Shown: piece after piece, positions 1 to 8,444 of the stretch
Position numbering within the stretch: position 1 is the stretch's first letter
Layout: every line of letters starts with the position of its first letter
Assembly: GCA_034437555.1 (NCBI GenBank)
Contig: DAOTTQ010000037.1
Coordinates: 287,875-351,874, forward strand
DNA length: 64,000 bases
Reading direction: 5' to 3'
Source of the DNA: JANWYT01 sp034437555
Lineage (GTDB): Bacteria > Chloroflexota > Anaerolineae > Aggregatilineales > Phototrophicaceae
Notes under the pieces: generated by a model
What the model was told of the DNA's origin: nothing
The model's input: only the letters and a program-made list of their open reading frames with translations
Database searches by the model: none
Position numbers and translations under genes: made by a program

Positions 1-17
1 AAAGACCATCGTCCTTT

Positions 18-1112
18 GTGACACCCCCCAACATGATTGATGACGAAGAAGAGGGGGGTCCCGGCTGTCTTGTATGGACAATTATCGGGCTATTCTGTTT
101 AGGTTTAGCGTTGGCAACCGTGTTTCTTGCTAGTTTTGCGGGGTGGTCAGAAGGGCTTCGCATTGGGCAAGGCAACGCTACCGCCACCGTCAACGCCGAT
201 ATTGTCGTGCAGTGTGAGCGTATTCCCCAAGACATCGCCAATGCCAGTATGGGGCTAGTGCAAGCGCGTTTTGATAGCCTAGCACAATTTACGCCCGTTG
301 TACCCTGTATTGCCACCTACGCGCCTAGTGCCACCGCGCTCTATTTACAAAGCGTGGCTACCGAAGCCCCCACAAGCACACCCTCACCGACGCTTACGCT
401 TACGCCTGAAGTGGTTACTACGGTTACAGAAGAAGCTGTGCCAGCCAGCTCTACGCCCGCCAGTTCTAGTAGTGGCTTTGATTTAGGGGCATTACTGGCA
501 GAAGCCCAACAAGCGCTTACCGCAGGCAATAATCGCATTGCCATCGAAACGCTAGATGCGATTAGTGCCGTAGACCCCCAATACCAAAAAGGCACAGTAG
601 ACCAATTACTCTATCAAGGGCTAACCACAGAAGCACGCCGACTGTATCGCACAGGCACAAGCCTTGCAGAAGCCGTTCTATTGACGAATCGCGCAGAACA
701 ATATGGCGATGTGGGCGAACTGAACTATGAACGCTACATTGCTGAAATTTACTTGCAAGCCCAAATTTACTTGGATACCAATTATCCTAAAGCCATTCAG
801 CAACTTAGCCTGATTGTGTACACGCAAAACTTGCCCAATTATTTGGGTTCGTCTAGCCTACTGAACCAACAATTTGTGAAATACGGGGATTTGCTGGTTG
901 CCAGCGCGGATTATTGCAACGCACAACGCCAATATGAAAGTGCTTTAAGCCTATTTGCCTCTGGGGAAGTTCGCGGTAAAGCGGATGATGCCACCCTTAA
1001 ATGCCAACAAGGTGTGCCAATTGTGGGGACAGTAGACCCCAATGCAACCCCCGCCCCCACACCCGAAGGCGGGGCAGGCGACGGCGTATCGCCCATTGGT
1101 GTACGCCCTTAA
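18..1112 (+). CDS. Single-pass membrane protein with Thr/Pro-rich linker and helical repeat domain
   Basis: Unknown function. A short acidic N-terminus (DDEEEGG) is followed by one strong membrane segment at about residues 16-43, a Ser/Thr/Pro-rich linker at about 110-155, and an alpha-helical TPR-like region (repeated A/L/Y pattern, about 160-330) ending in a Pro/Gly tail. The frame stays open to the first bases of the window, so the true start may lie upstream. GTG at 18 and ATG at 33 are both possible and neither has a clear ribosome binding site. The topology suggests an extracytoplasmic scaffold; this style is common in Chloroflexota. Confidence 0.75.
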   Translation: MTPPNMIDDEEEGGPGCLVWTIIGLFCLGLALATVFLASFAGWSEGLRIGQGNATATVNADIVVQCERIPQDIANASMGLVQARFDSLAQFTPVVPCIATYAPSATALYLQSVATEAPTSTPSPTLTLTPEVVTTVTEEAVPASSTPASSSSGFDLGALLAEAQQALTAGNNRIAIETLDAISAVDPQYQKGTVDQLLYQGLTTEARRLYRTGTSLAEAVLLTNRAEQYGDVGELNYERYIAEIYLQAQIYLDTNYPKAIQQLSLIVYTQNLPNYLGSSSLLNQQFVKYGDLLVASADYCNAQRQYESALSLFASGEVRGKADDATLKCQQGVPIVGTVDPNATPAPTPEGGAGDGVSPIGVRP

Positions 1113-1176
1113 TTTCTCATAGCTGGCTCATGCCCAATTCATGAGATGTTTAACGGTAATGTCTAATATAGTGATT

Positions 1177-1196
1177 GTCTGCCCTAAGGGGTAGAC
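1177..1196. other. Hairpin between convergent genes
   Basis: GTCTGCCC and GGGTAGAC form an 8-bp stem with one G-T pair around a TAAG loop. It lies between the ends of two convergent genes, but no T-run follows on either strand, so a terminator role is only possible. A smaller inverted repeat, CTCATG/CATGAG, lies just before it at 1127-1145. Confidence 0.35.
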
Positions 1197-1289
1197 ATTG
1201 GCTAGTGGATAACAATCCACCCCAAGAAGCCCTTCCCTCTAGTGCGCCCATCGCGTCCCCCCTCGCGTTGGGCGTATCTATTTAGGACA

Positions 1290-1721
1290 TTAGCCTATTG
1301 CACTTGCCCCTGTTTGAATAAGAAATGTCAGCACCACCGCATACACAAAAACACTGATAAACGATGCCAGCAAATATGTGCGGTCTTCCATTCCCATCAC
1401 TTTTGCCGTTACCGACATTGCCCATACACCCGCCCATGGCGTAACAATCAGCACAAACCACCACCCAAACCGATTGACGCGCTCTTGCATCTTGACCGAG
1501 ACCAGCCCATTAAGCCAATTGCGAATGCGTTCATTGCGCTGTAAACGGCTATAGAACAATACAATCAATAGAACAGGCGTATAATTGCCCAGTACCGCCC
1601 AAAATACGACTGATACGCCATCTAAACCAGAAGCCAGTGCCAATGGCACCGCCACATAAATTTCTGCCAACGGGAAAAAGCCCGCAAACCATGTCCCAAA
1701 TGCCAAAGCAATATAATCCAT
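1290..1721 (-). CDS. Small multidrug-export family membrane protein (COG2426/PF06695-like)
   Basis: A 143-residue protein with four or five hydrophobic helices and the family-like opening around FPLAEIYVAVPLAL, as in the 'putative small multi-drug export' family; real substrates of that family are poorly known. It starts 2 bp after the stop of the TetR gene, with a purine-rich ribosome binding site (GGGGAGAAGAGG) inside the end of that gene, so the two are co-transcribed and this protein is the probable target of the regulator. The family call is moderately sure; the transport role is inferred. Confidence 0.75.
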   Translation of the reverse strand: MDYIALAFGTWFAGFFPLAEIYVAVPLALASGLDGVSVVFWAVLGNYTPVLLIVLFYSRLQRNERIRNWLNGLVSVKMQERVNRFGWWFVLIVTPWAGVWAMSVTAKVMGMEDRTYLLASFISVFVYAVVLTFLIQTGASAIG

Positions 1722-1723
1722 TT

Positions 1724-2296
1724 TTACGCCTCTTCTCCCCTATCATAGTCGTTAATCATTGCTATTAAGTGGTCACGAAGTACACGCCGTGATGCTTCAT
1801 CAAGAGGCTTCAAGCCCAAAAGTTCGCCATACCACAGTCCATCCGTTGCCAACATGATGAGTGAAACGGTCATTGGTGGAATATCGCTTGCAATCGCTCG
1901 CGCTTTCCAGCCATCATAAGCCGTTTGCATCATTGCCAGCGTGGCAGGCGAATTAACCAAAGCCGCCAAAGCCGCCGCCACTACCCCCTGTTCGGGATAT
2001 TCGGTGTCAAAGCTGGCACACACAAACGCCCTTAGCCACGCGCCCTTGCTATGGGGTCGGCTGTCCTGTGCCAGTTCATGCGCTAGTTTTGCTTCAAACT
2101 GTTGCACAAATAACGCCATCATGCCCTCAATCAGTGCATCCTTGCTAGGAAAGTGGTATAGCAAGCCCCCTTTGCTTACTTGGGCTTTTTGCGCCACGCT
2201 GTCTAGCGTTAGGCTACCTACACCCTCCTGTACCACAATATTGCTGGCAGCAACCAAGAGTTTTAAGCGGGTTTGAACGGAGTCTTGTTTAGTCAT
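1724..2296 (-). CDS. TetR/AcrR-family transcriptional repressor
   Basis: 190 residues, the normal TetR length. The N-terminal helix-turn-helix is clear at about residues 28-50 (LTLDSVAQKAQVSKGGLLYHF, the typical TetR recognition region), followed by a helical ligand-binding domain. The ATG is preceded by GAGGTGA at good spacing. Two identical palindromes lie 20-60 bp upstream, which suggests autoregulation together with the downstream small exporter gene. The ligand is unknown; a hydrophobic drug or quaternary amine would be usual for the family. Confidence 0.9.
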   Translation of the reverse strand: MTKQDSVQTRLKLLVAASNIVVQEGVGSLTLDSVAQKAQVSKGGLLYHFPSKDALIEGMMALFVQQFEAKLAHELAQDSRPHSKGAWLRAFVCASFDTEYPEQGVVAAALAALVNSPATLAMMQTAYDGWKARAIASDIPPMTVSLIMLATDGLWYGELLGLKPLDEASRRVLRDHLIAMINDYDRGEEA

Positions 2297-2316
2297 CGAG
2301 TCACCTCATTCTATAA

Positions 2317-2330
2317 ACCGTCTGGACGGT
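2317..2330. promoter_or_regulatory. TetR operator copy 1
   Basis: ACCGTCTGGACGGT: two 6-bp arms (ACCGTC/GACGGT) around a 2-bp centre, directly upstream of the TetR gene start. The palindrome size and position fit TetR binding. Confidence 0.75.
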
Positions 2331-2343
2331 ACAGTAGGAGTAT

Positions 2344-2357
2344 ACCGTCTGGACGGT
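2344..2357. promoter_or_regulatory. TetR operator copy 2
   Basis: An exact second copy of the palindrome, 27 bp from the first (centre to centre). The outer flanks mirror each other (AAACCGTC on the left, GACGGTTT on the right), so the pair forms one larger symmetric element, as expected for two repressor dimers. Confidence 0.75.
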
Positions 2358-2389
2358 TTAATCGTCAAGGGCATTTCATCAAACGTTAA

Positions 2390-2415
2390 AGGGCGACCTA
2401 ATTAAGCATCGCCCT
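2390..2415 (-). terminator. Probable terminator of the L,D-transpeptidase gene
   Basis: AGGGCGA/TCGCCCT 7-bp stem with a 12-nt loop, located about 45 bp after the stop of the minus-strand transpeptidase gene. On the minus strand only TTTAA follows, so the T-run is weak. Confidence 0.5.
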
Positions 2416-2457
2416 CTTATCTCTGATATTCATTTGTTGTCCGCAAAAGCCTCATTT

Positions 2458-3714
2458 TTAGGCGATAATGCGAACCACCACACCGACATCCGCCCACTCA
2501 TACAGCCATTGGATGTTTTGAGTATTTAGCAAAATACAGCCGTAGGTCACGCGCCGTCCTAGACTATTCTCCCATAGGAGTTGCCCGCCCCCCCGTGTAG
2601 GGAAGCCATGAAAGCCGTTGGTAAAATCCGCATTAGGCACAGGCTGATACACGCCAATGAAGTACGGCATGTATAAGTTCCAATTGCTGGCATAGGCATT
2701 TAGCTCACGAAACATCACTTGATAAACGCCCGTCCACGTGGGGCTATCACTAATGCCCGTGCTGCTTGCCCATTCATAAAGCAACTGCCCATCTTCATAA
2801 ACGCGCGTTACTTGCTGGCTGATGCTAATCTCAATGCGCTTATTGGGGACAACTGGCAGAGTTAAAAATAGGTCTGCGGGCGGAATAAGCACTTGTTGCC
2901 CAATTCCAAACGTTGTTTGTCCGCCGTTCAGGTTTTGAATGTACAAATAAGGCACGCCATAATCCCACGCAATACTCGTTAGGCTTTCGCCCGCTTGTAC
3001 CGTGTGGACGCGCTCTTGATGCCTTACTTGCACCCACGCGCCCGTTAAATCGCCTTTGGTGAGGGCATTTTGAAGCGATAGCACCCCTTCATCAAAGTTA
3101 AGTGTGCGCGTTGCATCAAGGTTACTTTGGGCGCGTTGTGTTAAAAAGTCATGTAGGGGCGCGTCGTCTGCCCAAAACGCATAGCCTAAGGGGCTATCAG
3201 GGCTTTGGGCTACGCTGACCCACTTGCCCCATTCGCTCGGCATCGCTTCCCAATACACAGAATCACCCGTTACGGGGTCAAAGACGCGTACCGAAAGCGG
3301 GCTATTCATCAAACGGCTTGCTTCTTCGTACAAAGGGCTATCCGCGCCAATCATCGGGAATACCACCGTGACGGGGTCGGGAGTGGGCGTGGGGGTAGAA
3401 GTGGGCAATGGGTTAAAAATACCTCCCTCACGGGTGGTTGTCACAACCGCCAAAGCCCCCATCCCTAGCATTAAAACGCCTAAAACGCCCACCAAGCCCA
3501 TCACCCAGCCCATGTTACTTTTTTGGGGGCGTGGATGGTGGGGCATCGGCAAGCGATTTGCCACCAATGGCGCGGCTTTTGGGGCGGGCGGCGGTGGCGG
3601 AATATACGGAACGGCGTTTTTCTTAGCCACAGACGGCGGTTGATAAGGAATTGCACGCCGTTGGGGTGCGGGGTCGGGCTTTGCCGATGTATTTGGCACA
3701 GTGGGTTCACTCAT
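2458..3714 (-). CDS. LysM-containing L,D-transpeptidase (YkuD fold)
   Basis: 418 residues: Pro-rich cytoplasmic N-terminus (1-65), one membrane helix (about 68-90), Thr/Pro linker, a LysM module (about 235-280, HTVQAGESLTSIAWDYGVP to QQVLIPP) and a C-terminal YkuD domain. The YkuD signature is present as HGFPTR, then GRRVTYGCILL with catalytic Cys near residue 393. The position before Gly-Cys, usually His in SHGC, is Tyr here. Such enzymes make 3-3 crosslinks in peptidoglycan or attach proteins to it; the LysM would hold the enzyme on the wall. It follows a TPR gene on the same strand. Confidence 0.88.
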   Translation of the reverse strand: MSEPTVPNTSAKPDPAPQRRAIPYQPPSVAKKNAVPYIPPPPPAPKAAPLVANRLPMPHHPRPQKSNMGWVMGLVGVLGVLMLGMGALAVVTTTREGGIFNPLPTSTPTPTPDPVTVVFPMIGADSPLYEEASRLMNSPLSVRVFDPVTGDSVYWEAMPSEWGKWVSVAQSPDSPLGYAFWADDAPLHDFLTQRAQSNLDATRTLNFDEGVLSLQNALTKGDLTGAWVQVRHQERVHTVQAGESLTSIAWDYGVPYLYIQNLNGGQTTFGIGQQVLIPPADLFLTLPVVPNKRIEISISQQVTRVYEDGQLLYEWASSTGISDSPTWTGVYQVMFRELNAYASNWNLYMPYFIGVYQPVPNADFTNGFHGFPTRGGGQLLWENSLGRRVTYGCILLNTQNIQWLYEWADVGVVVRIIA

Positions 3715-3787
3715 GGGGGTTTCGCTTTGTTGTTTGGATGGTTCTACGATGATAATTGTAATTCATGTTCTGTTGTCGTAGACGCAT

Positions 3788-3811
3788 CGTAGGGCAACAA
3801 TGTTCCCTACG
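3788..3811 (-). other. Intercistronic hairpin
   Basis: CGTAGGG/CCCTACG arms, with a further AACA/TGTT pairing inside, directly after the stop of the TPR gene and before the transpeptidase gene. No T-run follows, so it is more likely an mRNA stability or weak termination element. Confidence 0.4.
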
Positions 3812-3812
3812 T

Positions 3813-4949
3813 TTAGAAAAGTTGGCGTAGTTGCTCTGTTTCATGAGACAACAAGCCTAATTGCGTCTCTACCCATGCCAATTGTGAAAAGCGTGGCATA
3901 TCATCCAGTAAGCCTGCCCACAGGGTTTTAGCCTCTTCTAGGCGTGATTGCGCCAAAAGCACCAACGCCATCCAGCCTCGCGCCAGCATGTGATTAAGGA
4001 TACCACTATCGTTGCGCCCTATCACCAAGCGCAAATCTTCTTCGGCGCGGTCATATTTTTCTAGTCGATAGTAGGCTTGGGCGCGTTTAAGATATGCCAA
4101 CGTCAATTTAGGGTTTTGCTTAATCAGTTCGCCAAAATCACGGCGAGCTTCAAGGTTTTTGCCCGCGTGTAAATAGGCGGTGCCACGCGCATAATAGGCT
4201 TGGTGCTTGGGGTTAATTTTTAACGCGCCAGAAAAATCGGCAATGGCGCGGTCTATATTGCCCATCTGTAGCCACACCGCCCCGCGATTGTAGCGTGCAT
4301 CATAGTGACGCAAGTCTAGACTAACGGCAATCGTGTAATCCTCAAGGGCGTTGTCTAGCTCATCAAGTTGCACATATGCGCTCCCCCGTGAGCAATACAC
4401 CTCTGCCGAAGTGTAGCCGATAGCAATCGCTTGTGTTAAATCAGCAACGGCATCTAAAAATTGCCCCATTCTGTAGTGCAGCGTTGCCCTACTATGATAC
4501 AGAGAGCCGTCTTTGGACTTAATGGCAATCGCTTGGGTGTAATCGGCAATCGCATCTTCTATGCGCCCCAAAGCCACCCACACCGTTGCTCTGCGATAGT
4601 AAACAGCTTCATCTTCGGGCTTTAACAATAACGTTTGGGCATAGTCGTCTAAGGCTTGGTCGGTGTTGCCTAGTCGGGCGTGGGTATTGGCGCGCATAAA
4701 AAGCGCATCGCCATTTTTAGGGGCAAGCACTAGCGTTTGGTTAATGTCGTTTAGGGCTTCTTCTAGGCGATTCTCTTGGTAATACGCTACCCCACGACTT
4801 AACAAGCAATCGCTATCTTGGGGGGCTTGCGTCAAAATTTCGCTTAAAAGCGTTATGGCTTGGCGATATTTGCCTTCACGCATTGCCGAAGAAGCGCGGG
4901 CTTTTTGCTCATCTAGTGGGTTAAAGTAAGAGTGACCATTCGTGGGCAT
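3813..4949 (-). CDS. Tetratricopeptide repeat protein
   Basis: About 378 residues made almost wholly of 34-residue TPR units (recurrent A-x-x-x-x-R/A...Y...G pattern, about nine copies from residue 15 on, for example ALDDYAQTLLLKP and AIADYTQAIAIK). No signal peptide or membrane segment, so probably a cytoplasmic protein-protein scaffold. The ATG at 4949 has AGGTG at 8-nt spacing, so it is preferred over the GTG three codons upstream. It probably shares a transcript with the downstream transpeptidase. The partner is unknown. Confidence 0.85.
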   Translation of the reverse strand: MPTNGHSYFNPLDEQKARASSAMREGKYRQAITLLSEILTQAPQDSDCLLSRGVAYYQENRLEEALNDINQTLVLAPKNGDALFMRANTHARLGNTDQALDDYAQTLLLKPEDEAVYYRRATVWVALGRIEDAIADYTQAIAIKSKDGSLYHSRATLHYRMGQFLDAVADLTQAIAIGYTSAEVYCSRGSAYVQLDELDNALEDYTIAVSLDLRHYDARYNRGAVWLQMGNIDRAIADFSGALKINPKHQAYYARGTAYLHAGKNLEARRDFGELIKQNPKLTLAYLKRAQAYYRLEKYDRAEEDLRLVIGRNDSGILNHMLARGWMALVLLAQSRLEEAKTLWAGLLDDMPRFSQLAWVETQLGLLSHETEQLRQLF

Positions 4950-4964
4950 AACAAACACCTATCA

Positions 4965-4997
4965 CAAAACGCAAACGGGATAGCCAACGCTATCCCG
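4965..4997 (-). terminator. Terminator after the PAP2-like gene
   Basis: A perfect 9-bp stem CGGGATAGC/GCTATCCCG with a 4-nt loop, about 30 bp beyond the stop of the minus-strand PAP2-like gene. On the minus strand it is followed by TTTGCGTTTTG. Confidence 0.7.
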
Positions 4998-5028
4998 CAT
5001 ATTGTAGCGCAAAACAAGCCCAAACGCG

Positions 5029-5667
5029 CTATAAAACGGCTTGTAGAACTTGTGGTACCAACAAGAAAAGTGCCAATGGCACAAATAACCCTACCATTGC
5101 CCCAGCAAAAATTTGCATGGGTGTGTGGCGTTTAAGCACCAGCCTTGCCAGCCCTACCAACATAATGAGCGGAATGGTTAAGAGTGCCACTTGCAAGCTA
5201 AACACAATGCTAATGGCAACGGTTGCGCCGGTAATACCCATGGCGTGCATACTAATTTGCCAATACAGTGTAACCAAAGACATGACCAAAAGTTGCACTA
5301 GGCTCACCATTGCAAAAAGAGGCAATGCTATAGGCGCACCCCATAACTTTAGCAATAAAACACCTAGTGTTGTAGAAACAATGGTAACCAGCATCGGCAT
5401 GTAGCGTTCATGGCGTTCTTTCATGTGCATGTCGCCAATTTTGCCCATCCACACCATGTACGCAATAAAAAGCACAGGCACAAGGCACACCATCACGCCA
5501 TATAATAAAGCCCAAAACAAGGCTTCTGAAGCACTAGGGCTAAATTGTAGAGCGACGGGAATAATAAGCGCACCCCAAACAGCAGGTGGGCTAAGAACAT
5601 CAGACACCACACGCGCCCATTTAATTCGCTTGACTACGGGTGTTTCTAATTGAACTGTTGTCATCAA
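5029..5667 (-). CDS. PAP2-like membrane phosphatase family protein
   Basis: 212 residues with about six membrane helices. PAP2-like landmarks are present: K-x-x-H-E-R-Y at about 82-88, WQISMHAMGITGA (motif 2 style, with S-x-HA) at about 137-150, and RHTPMQIFAGAMVG (motif 3 style, R-H-T-x-x-Q-x-x-A-G) near 180-195. The family includes lipid phosphate phosphatases such as undecaprenyl pyrophosphate phosphatase. Motif 1 is not canonical, so activity is uncertain. It stands alone between a terminator and a divergent gene. Confidence 0.7.
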   Translation of the reverse strand: MMTTVQLETPVVKRIKWARVVSDVLSPPAVWGALIIPVALQFSPSASEALFWALLYGVMVCLVPVLFIAYMVWMGKIGDMHMKERHERYMPMLVTIVSTTLGVLLLKLWGAPIALPLFAMVSLVQLLVMSLVTLYWQISMHAMGITGATVAISIVFSLQVALLTIPLIMLVGLARLVLKRHTPMQIFAGAMVGLFVPLALFLLVPQVLQAVL

Positions 5668-5821
5668 TCGTTGTTACCCCAATTACCCATTTGTGCTTTA
5701 TAATAAAGCATGTTTGTCAACATTGTATCATGAGAGTTTTAAGAAACGTTAGAGCATTTTGTGTAAGATATAATGATGGGTCAGTTGCTTAAACCAAAAG
5801 ATGAGGAGACAGGTTATCCCT

Positions 5822-6643
5822 ATGAAAAAGTTTTGGCAATTCCTTACAAACAAAGCTGATTGGGTGATGTTTGCCGTTGGTGTGGCGTTTGGGCTAATCT
5901 TAAATGCCCTCGTTCAATTGATGATTAATGACGTGAACAACCTCCTAAGTGAACTTGCACCAGAAATCGTAGGGATAGTTTTTACAGTGTTGTTTATTGA
6001 ACGTTTTGGTAAGGCACGCCAAGAACGCCAACACATCGAAGAATTAACGGCACGGATTCACAGTCGTTACAACGCCACTGCCCTACAAGCCCTTGAAGAA
6101 ATGCGTGCGCTTTACAAAAATCGCCTGCAATGGGTGGATATGGACACTTACGAACTACGCGATAAGCGTCTTGAAGAAATCAAACAGACGGTTTGGAATC
6201 GTAAGGGAATTTTAGTAGGCAAAAAGTTAAGGGGGTCTCAGTGGCAAGACGCAAATTTCTATCAAACCGATTTGCGCGGTACAGACCTAAGCAACGCTAA
6301 CCTCCTGCGTGCCGACCTTGTTGAAGTCAACCTTGACGGTGCAACCGTGAAAGACGAACAGTTGGCAAGCTGTGATATTATGATGGGGGCAATTATGCCC
6401 GATGGCACTCGCTATAACGGGCAATTCAACCTGCCCGGTGACTTCGTAGAAGCCCAAAAGAGAAACCATGACGTTAAAAGCCCCCAAAGCATGGCGGATT
6501 GGTACGGCGTAAGCGTTGAAGATTATCTGGCGGGGCAAAAGTTTTGGAACGATAACAATCGCCTTTTCAAGTCGCGTTCCAATAAATATGATTCCAAAGA
6601 CTTTAACAACCAAACATTGCCTGATGGCAATCGCGGAGATTAA
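5822..6643 (+). CDS. Membrane-anchored pentapeptide-repeat protein
   Basis: 273 residues. The N-terminus has two membrane helices (about 10-35 and 45-62), then a charged helical region, then a short run of pentapeptide repeats A(D/N)LxX (QDANFYQTDLRGTDLSNANL and on) at about 140-175, and a polar C-terminus. The ATG at 5822 is used because AGGAGACAGG lies just upstream; an in-frame ATG at 5801 overlaps that site. It ends 3 bp before the ABC transporter ATPase gene, so it is probably the first gene of that operon. Its role is unknown; membrane proteins of this layout are common in Cyanobacteria and Chloroflexota. Confidence 0.8.
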   Translation: MKKFWQFLTNKADWVMFAVGVAFGLILNALVQLMINDVNNLLSELAPEIVGIVFTVLFIERFGKARQERQHIEELTARIHSRYNATALQALEEMRALYKNRLQWVDMDTYELRDKRLEEIKQTVWNRKGILVGKKLRGSQWQDANFYQTDLRGTDLSNANLLRADLVEVNLDGATVKDEQLASCDIMMGAIMPDGTRYNGQFNLPGDFVEAQKRNHDVKSPQSMADWYGVSVEDYLAGQKFWNDNNRLFKSRSNKYDSKDFNNQTLPDGNRGD

Positions 6644-6646
6644 CAC

Positions 6647-7582
6647 ATGATAGAAGTAACCAATCTGGTGAAGCAATATGGCGAAGTAACTGCCGTAAAA
6701 GGCATCACGTTTAGTGCGTCCACAGGAGTCACAGGTTTCTTGGGGCCCAATGGCGCAGGCAAAACTACCACCATGAGAATTTTAACGGCATTTGCCCCTC
6801 CCACGTCCGGCACAGCCGTTGTGGCGGGCTATGATGTTTTTGAGCAAAGCCTAGAAGTAAGAAGGCGCGTGGGCTATTTGCCCGAAAATGTGCCTCTTTA
6901 TCGGGATATGACCGCCAGCGAATACCTTAACTACTTAGGCGAAATAAGGGGATATGCCAACCGCAAAGCGCGCGCACAAACCGTATTAGCGCGTGTGGGG
7001 CTAAGTAGCCGCGCCAATAGCCGTATTCGTACCCTCTCCAAAGGCATGCGTCAGCGTGTAGGCTTGGCAGCCGCCCTGCTTCATGACCCCCAAGTGCTAA
7101 TTTTGGACGAGCCGACCATTGGGCTAGACCCCATCCAAGTACTAGAGCTACGTGACCTTGTATCCGAGCTAGGGCGCGAACACACGGTATTGTTTAGCAC
7201 GCACATTTTAAGCGAAGCCGAACAGGTCTGCGACAATATTATCATCATCAATAAAGGGCAAATTGTGGCGCAAGGTTCGCCTGCCCAATTGCGTGATGAA
7301 CTGGCGCGTGGGGGGCGCGTTATGGTACGCGCCAACGGTGATACCAACGCCCTACAAGCCAAATTGAACGCGCTCTCTGCGGTAGGGAGCGTTATCTTTG
7401 AGGATGGCGTGTTTATTATCACCCCCCAAAACCTTGATATAGACCCTCGTCCTTCAGTGGCGCGTGCCGTCATAGAAGCCAATGCAGAACTGATTGAATT
7501 ACGTTCATTAGCCGTCAACCTAGAGGACATCTTTATGGAGCTTACTCGCCAAGAATCACCCATCACGGAGGCTATTTCATGA
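6647..7582 (+). CDS. ABC-2 type transporter ATP-binding protein (GldA/NatA-like)
   Basis: 311 residues. Walker A GPNGAGKTTT at about 35-44, signature LSKGMRQRVGLAAALLHDP, Walker B LILDEPTIGLDP and the H-loop FSTHIL are all intact. A C-terminal extension of about 85 residues follows, as in the GldA/NosF/NatA group. It overlaps the permease gene by 4 bp (ATGA), so the two are translationally coupled. The substrate cannot be read from sequence; gliding is unproven and the name only marks the subfamily. Confidence 0.9.
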   Translation: MIEVTNLVKQYGEVTAVKGITFSASTGVTGFLGPNGAGKTTTMRILTAFAPPTSGTAVVAGYDVFEQSLEVRRRVGYLPENVPLYRDMTASEYLNYLGEIRGYANRKARAQTVLARVGLSSRANSRIRTLSKGMRQRVGLAAALLHDPQVLILDEPTIGLDPIQVLELRDLVSELGREHTVLFSTHILSEAEQVCDNIIIINKGQIVAQGSPAQLRDELARGGRVMVRANGDTNALQAKLNALSAVGSVIFEDGVFIITPQNLDIDPRPSVARAVIEANAELIELRSLAVNLEDIFMELTRQESPITEAIS

Positions 7583-8355
7583 GGGCATTGTGGGCGGTTT
7601 ATAAGCGCGAAGTCGCGTTATTCTTTAGAAGCAGTGTTGCGTATGCCATCGCCTTTGGGTTATTGTTCTTTATGGGCGTGCTATTTAGTGCCAGCGTATG
7701 GCAATTTGTCGTCAACAACACGTCAGGGTTTGCTCAACAACTCATTACAGCAAATGTGGCTATCGTCAACACGCTTGGCACATTTACGTTTTTGCTATTT
7801 ATTATTGCGCCCCTTTTGACAATGCGCCTCATTAGTGAAGAAGCCCGTGAAGGCACGCTAGAGGTACTCATGACGTTGCCCATGGGTGATTGGGCGTTTA
7901 TCGTGGGCAAGTTTCTGGCGGTATGGACGTTCTACACGGCGGTTTTGCTGGTGACATTGCTTTATGTGGTCATCTTGTCCCAAATTGGCGTGCCTGATGG
8001 GGGCATCATATTCTCGGCATACTTGGGGGCGTGGCTGTATGGTGGGGTAACGCTTGCCGTAAGCCTCATTTGGTCGGCTGTTACAGAAGACCAAATTGTG
8101 GCAGCGTTTCTGGGGGCTGCTAGCGTTTTAGTGCTTTATTTAGCAGATGGGCTGGCGTTGTTGGCAGGCGCACAAAACCTTACCGCCAACACCGCCGAGT
8201 TCATCCGTGAGCTTAGCTTAACTGCCCATTACCAAGACACGCTCTTACAAGGCATCATTCGCGCCGAAGATGTGGCATACTTTGTGCTGATGATGATATT
8301 TGCACTGTTTGTCACAACCTTGATTGTCGGCACAAGACGTTGGCGCACTAGCTAA
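7579..8355 (+). CDS. ABC-2 type transporter permease (GldF-like)
   Basis: 258 residues with six predicted membrane helices. It opens with the typical ABC-2 cytoplasmic stretch (YKREVALFFRSSVAYAI) and has the conserved LISEEAREGTLEVLMTLP amphipathic segment at about 92-110. It works with the ATPase encoded just upstream. The last gene of the operon, it is followed by a strong terminator at 8403-8438. Confidence 0.88.
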   Translation: MRALWAVYKREVALFFRSSVAYAIAFGLLFFMGVLFSASVWQFVVNNTSGFAQQLITANVAIVNTLGTFTFLLFIIAPLLTMRLISEEAREGTLEVLMTLPMGDWAFIVGKFLAVWTFYTAVLLVTLLYVVILSQIGVPDGGIIFSAYLGAWLYGGVTLAVSLIWSAVTEDQIVAAFLGAASVLVLYLADGLALLAGAQNLTANTAEFIRELSLTAHYQDTLLQGIIRAEDVAYFVLMMIFALFVTTLIVGTRRWRTS

Positions 8356-8402
8356 AACACAAAAGAGCAATGCACACCTGTATTGCCCAACACGATATTT
8401 AT

Positions 8403-8438
8403 AAAAAGCCCTTGCCCTAAAAGCGTGAGGGCTTTTTT
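8403..8438. terminator. Rho-independent terminator
   Basis: AAAAAGCCCT and AGGGCTTTTTT form a stem with a 15-nt loop and flanking A- and T-runs, between convergent genes. The symmetric A/T flanks let it serve both the ABC-2 operon and the opposing DUF4272 gene. Confidence 0.8.
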
Positions 8439-8444
8439 AATGTA

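Noticed and set aside
1242..1544. 100-residue plus-strand Cys/His-rich frame
   Set aside because: Antisense to the small exporter gene; Cys/His content comes from the reversed codons and no zinc-finger spacing is kept.
6647..8355. Gliding-motility ABC system
   Set aside because: GldA/GldF-like similarity only marks the ABC-2 subfamily; no other gliding genes are seen.
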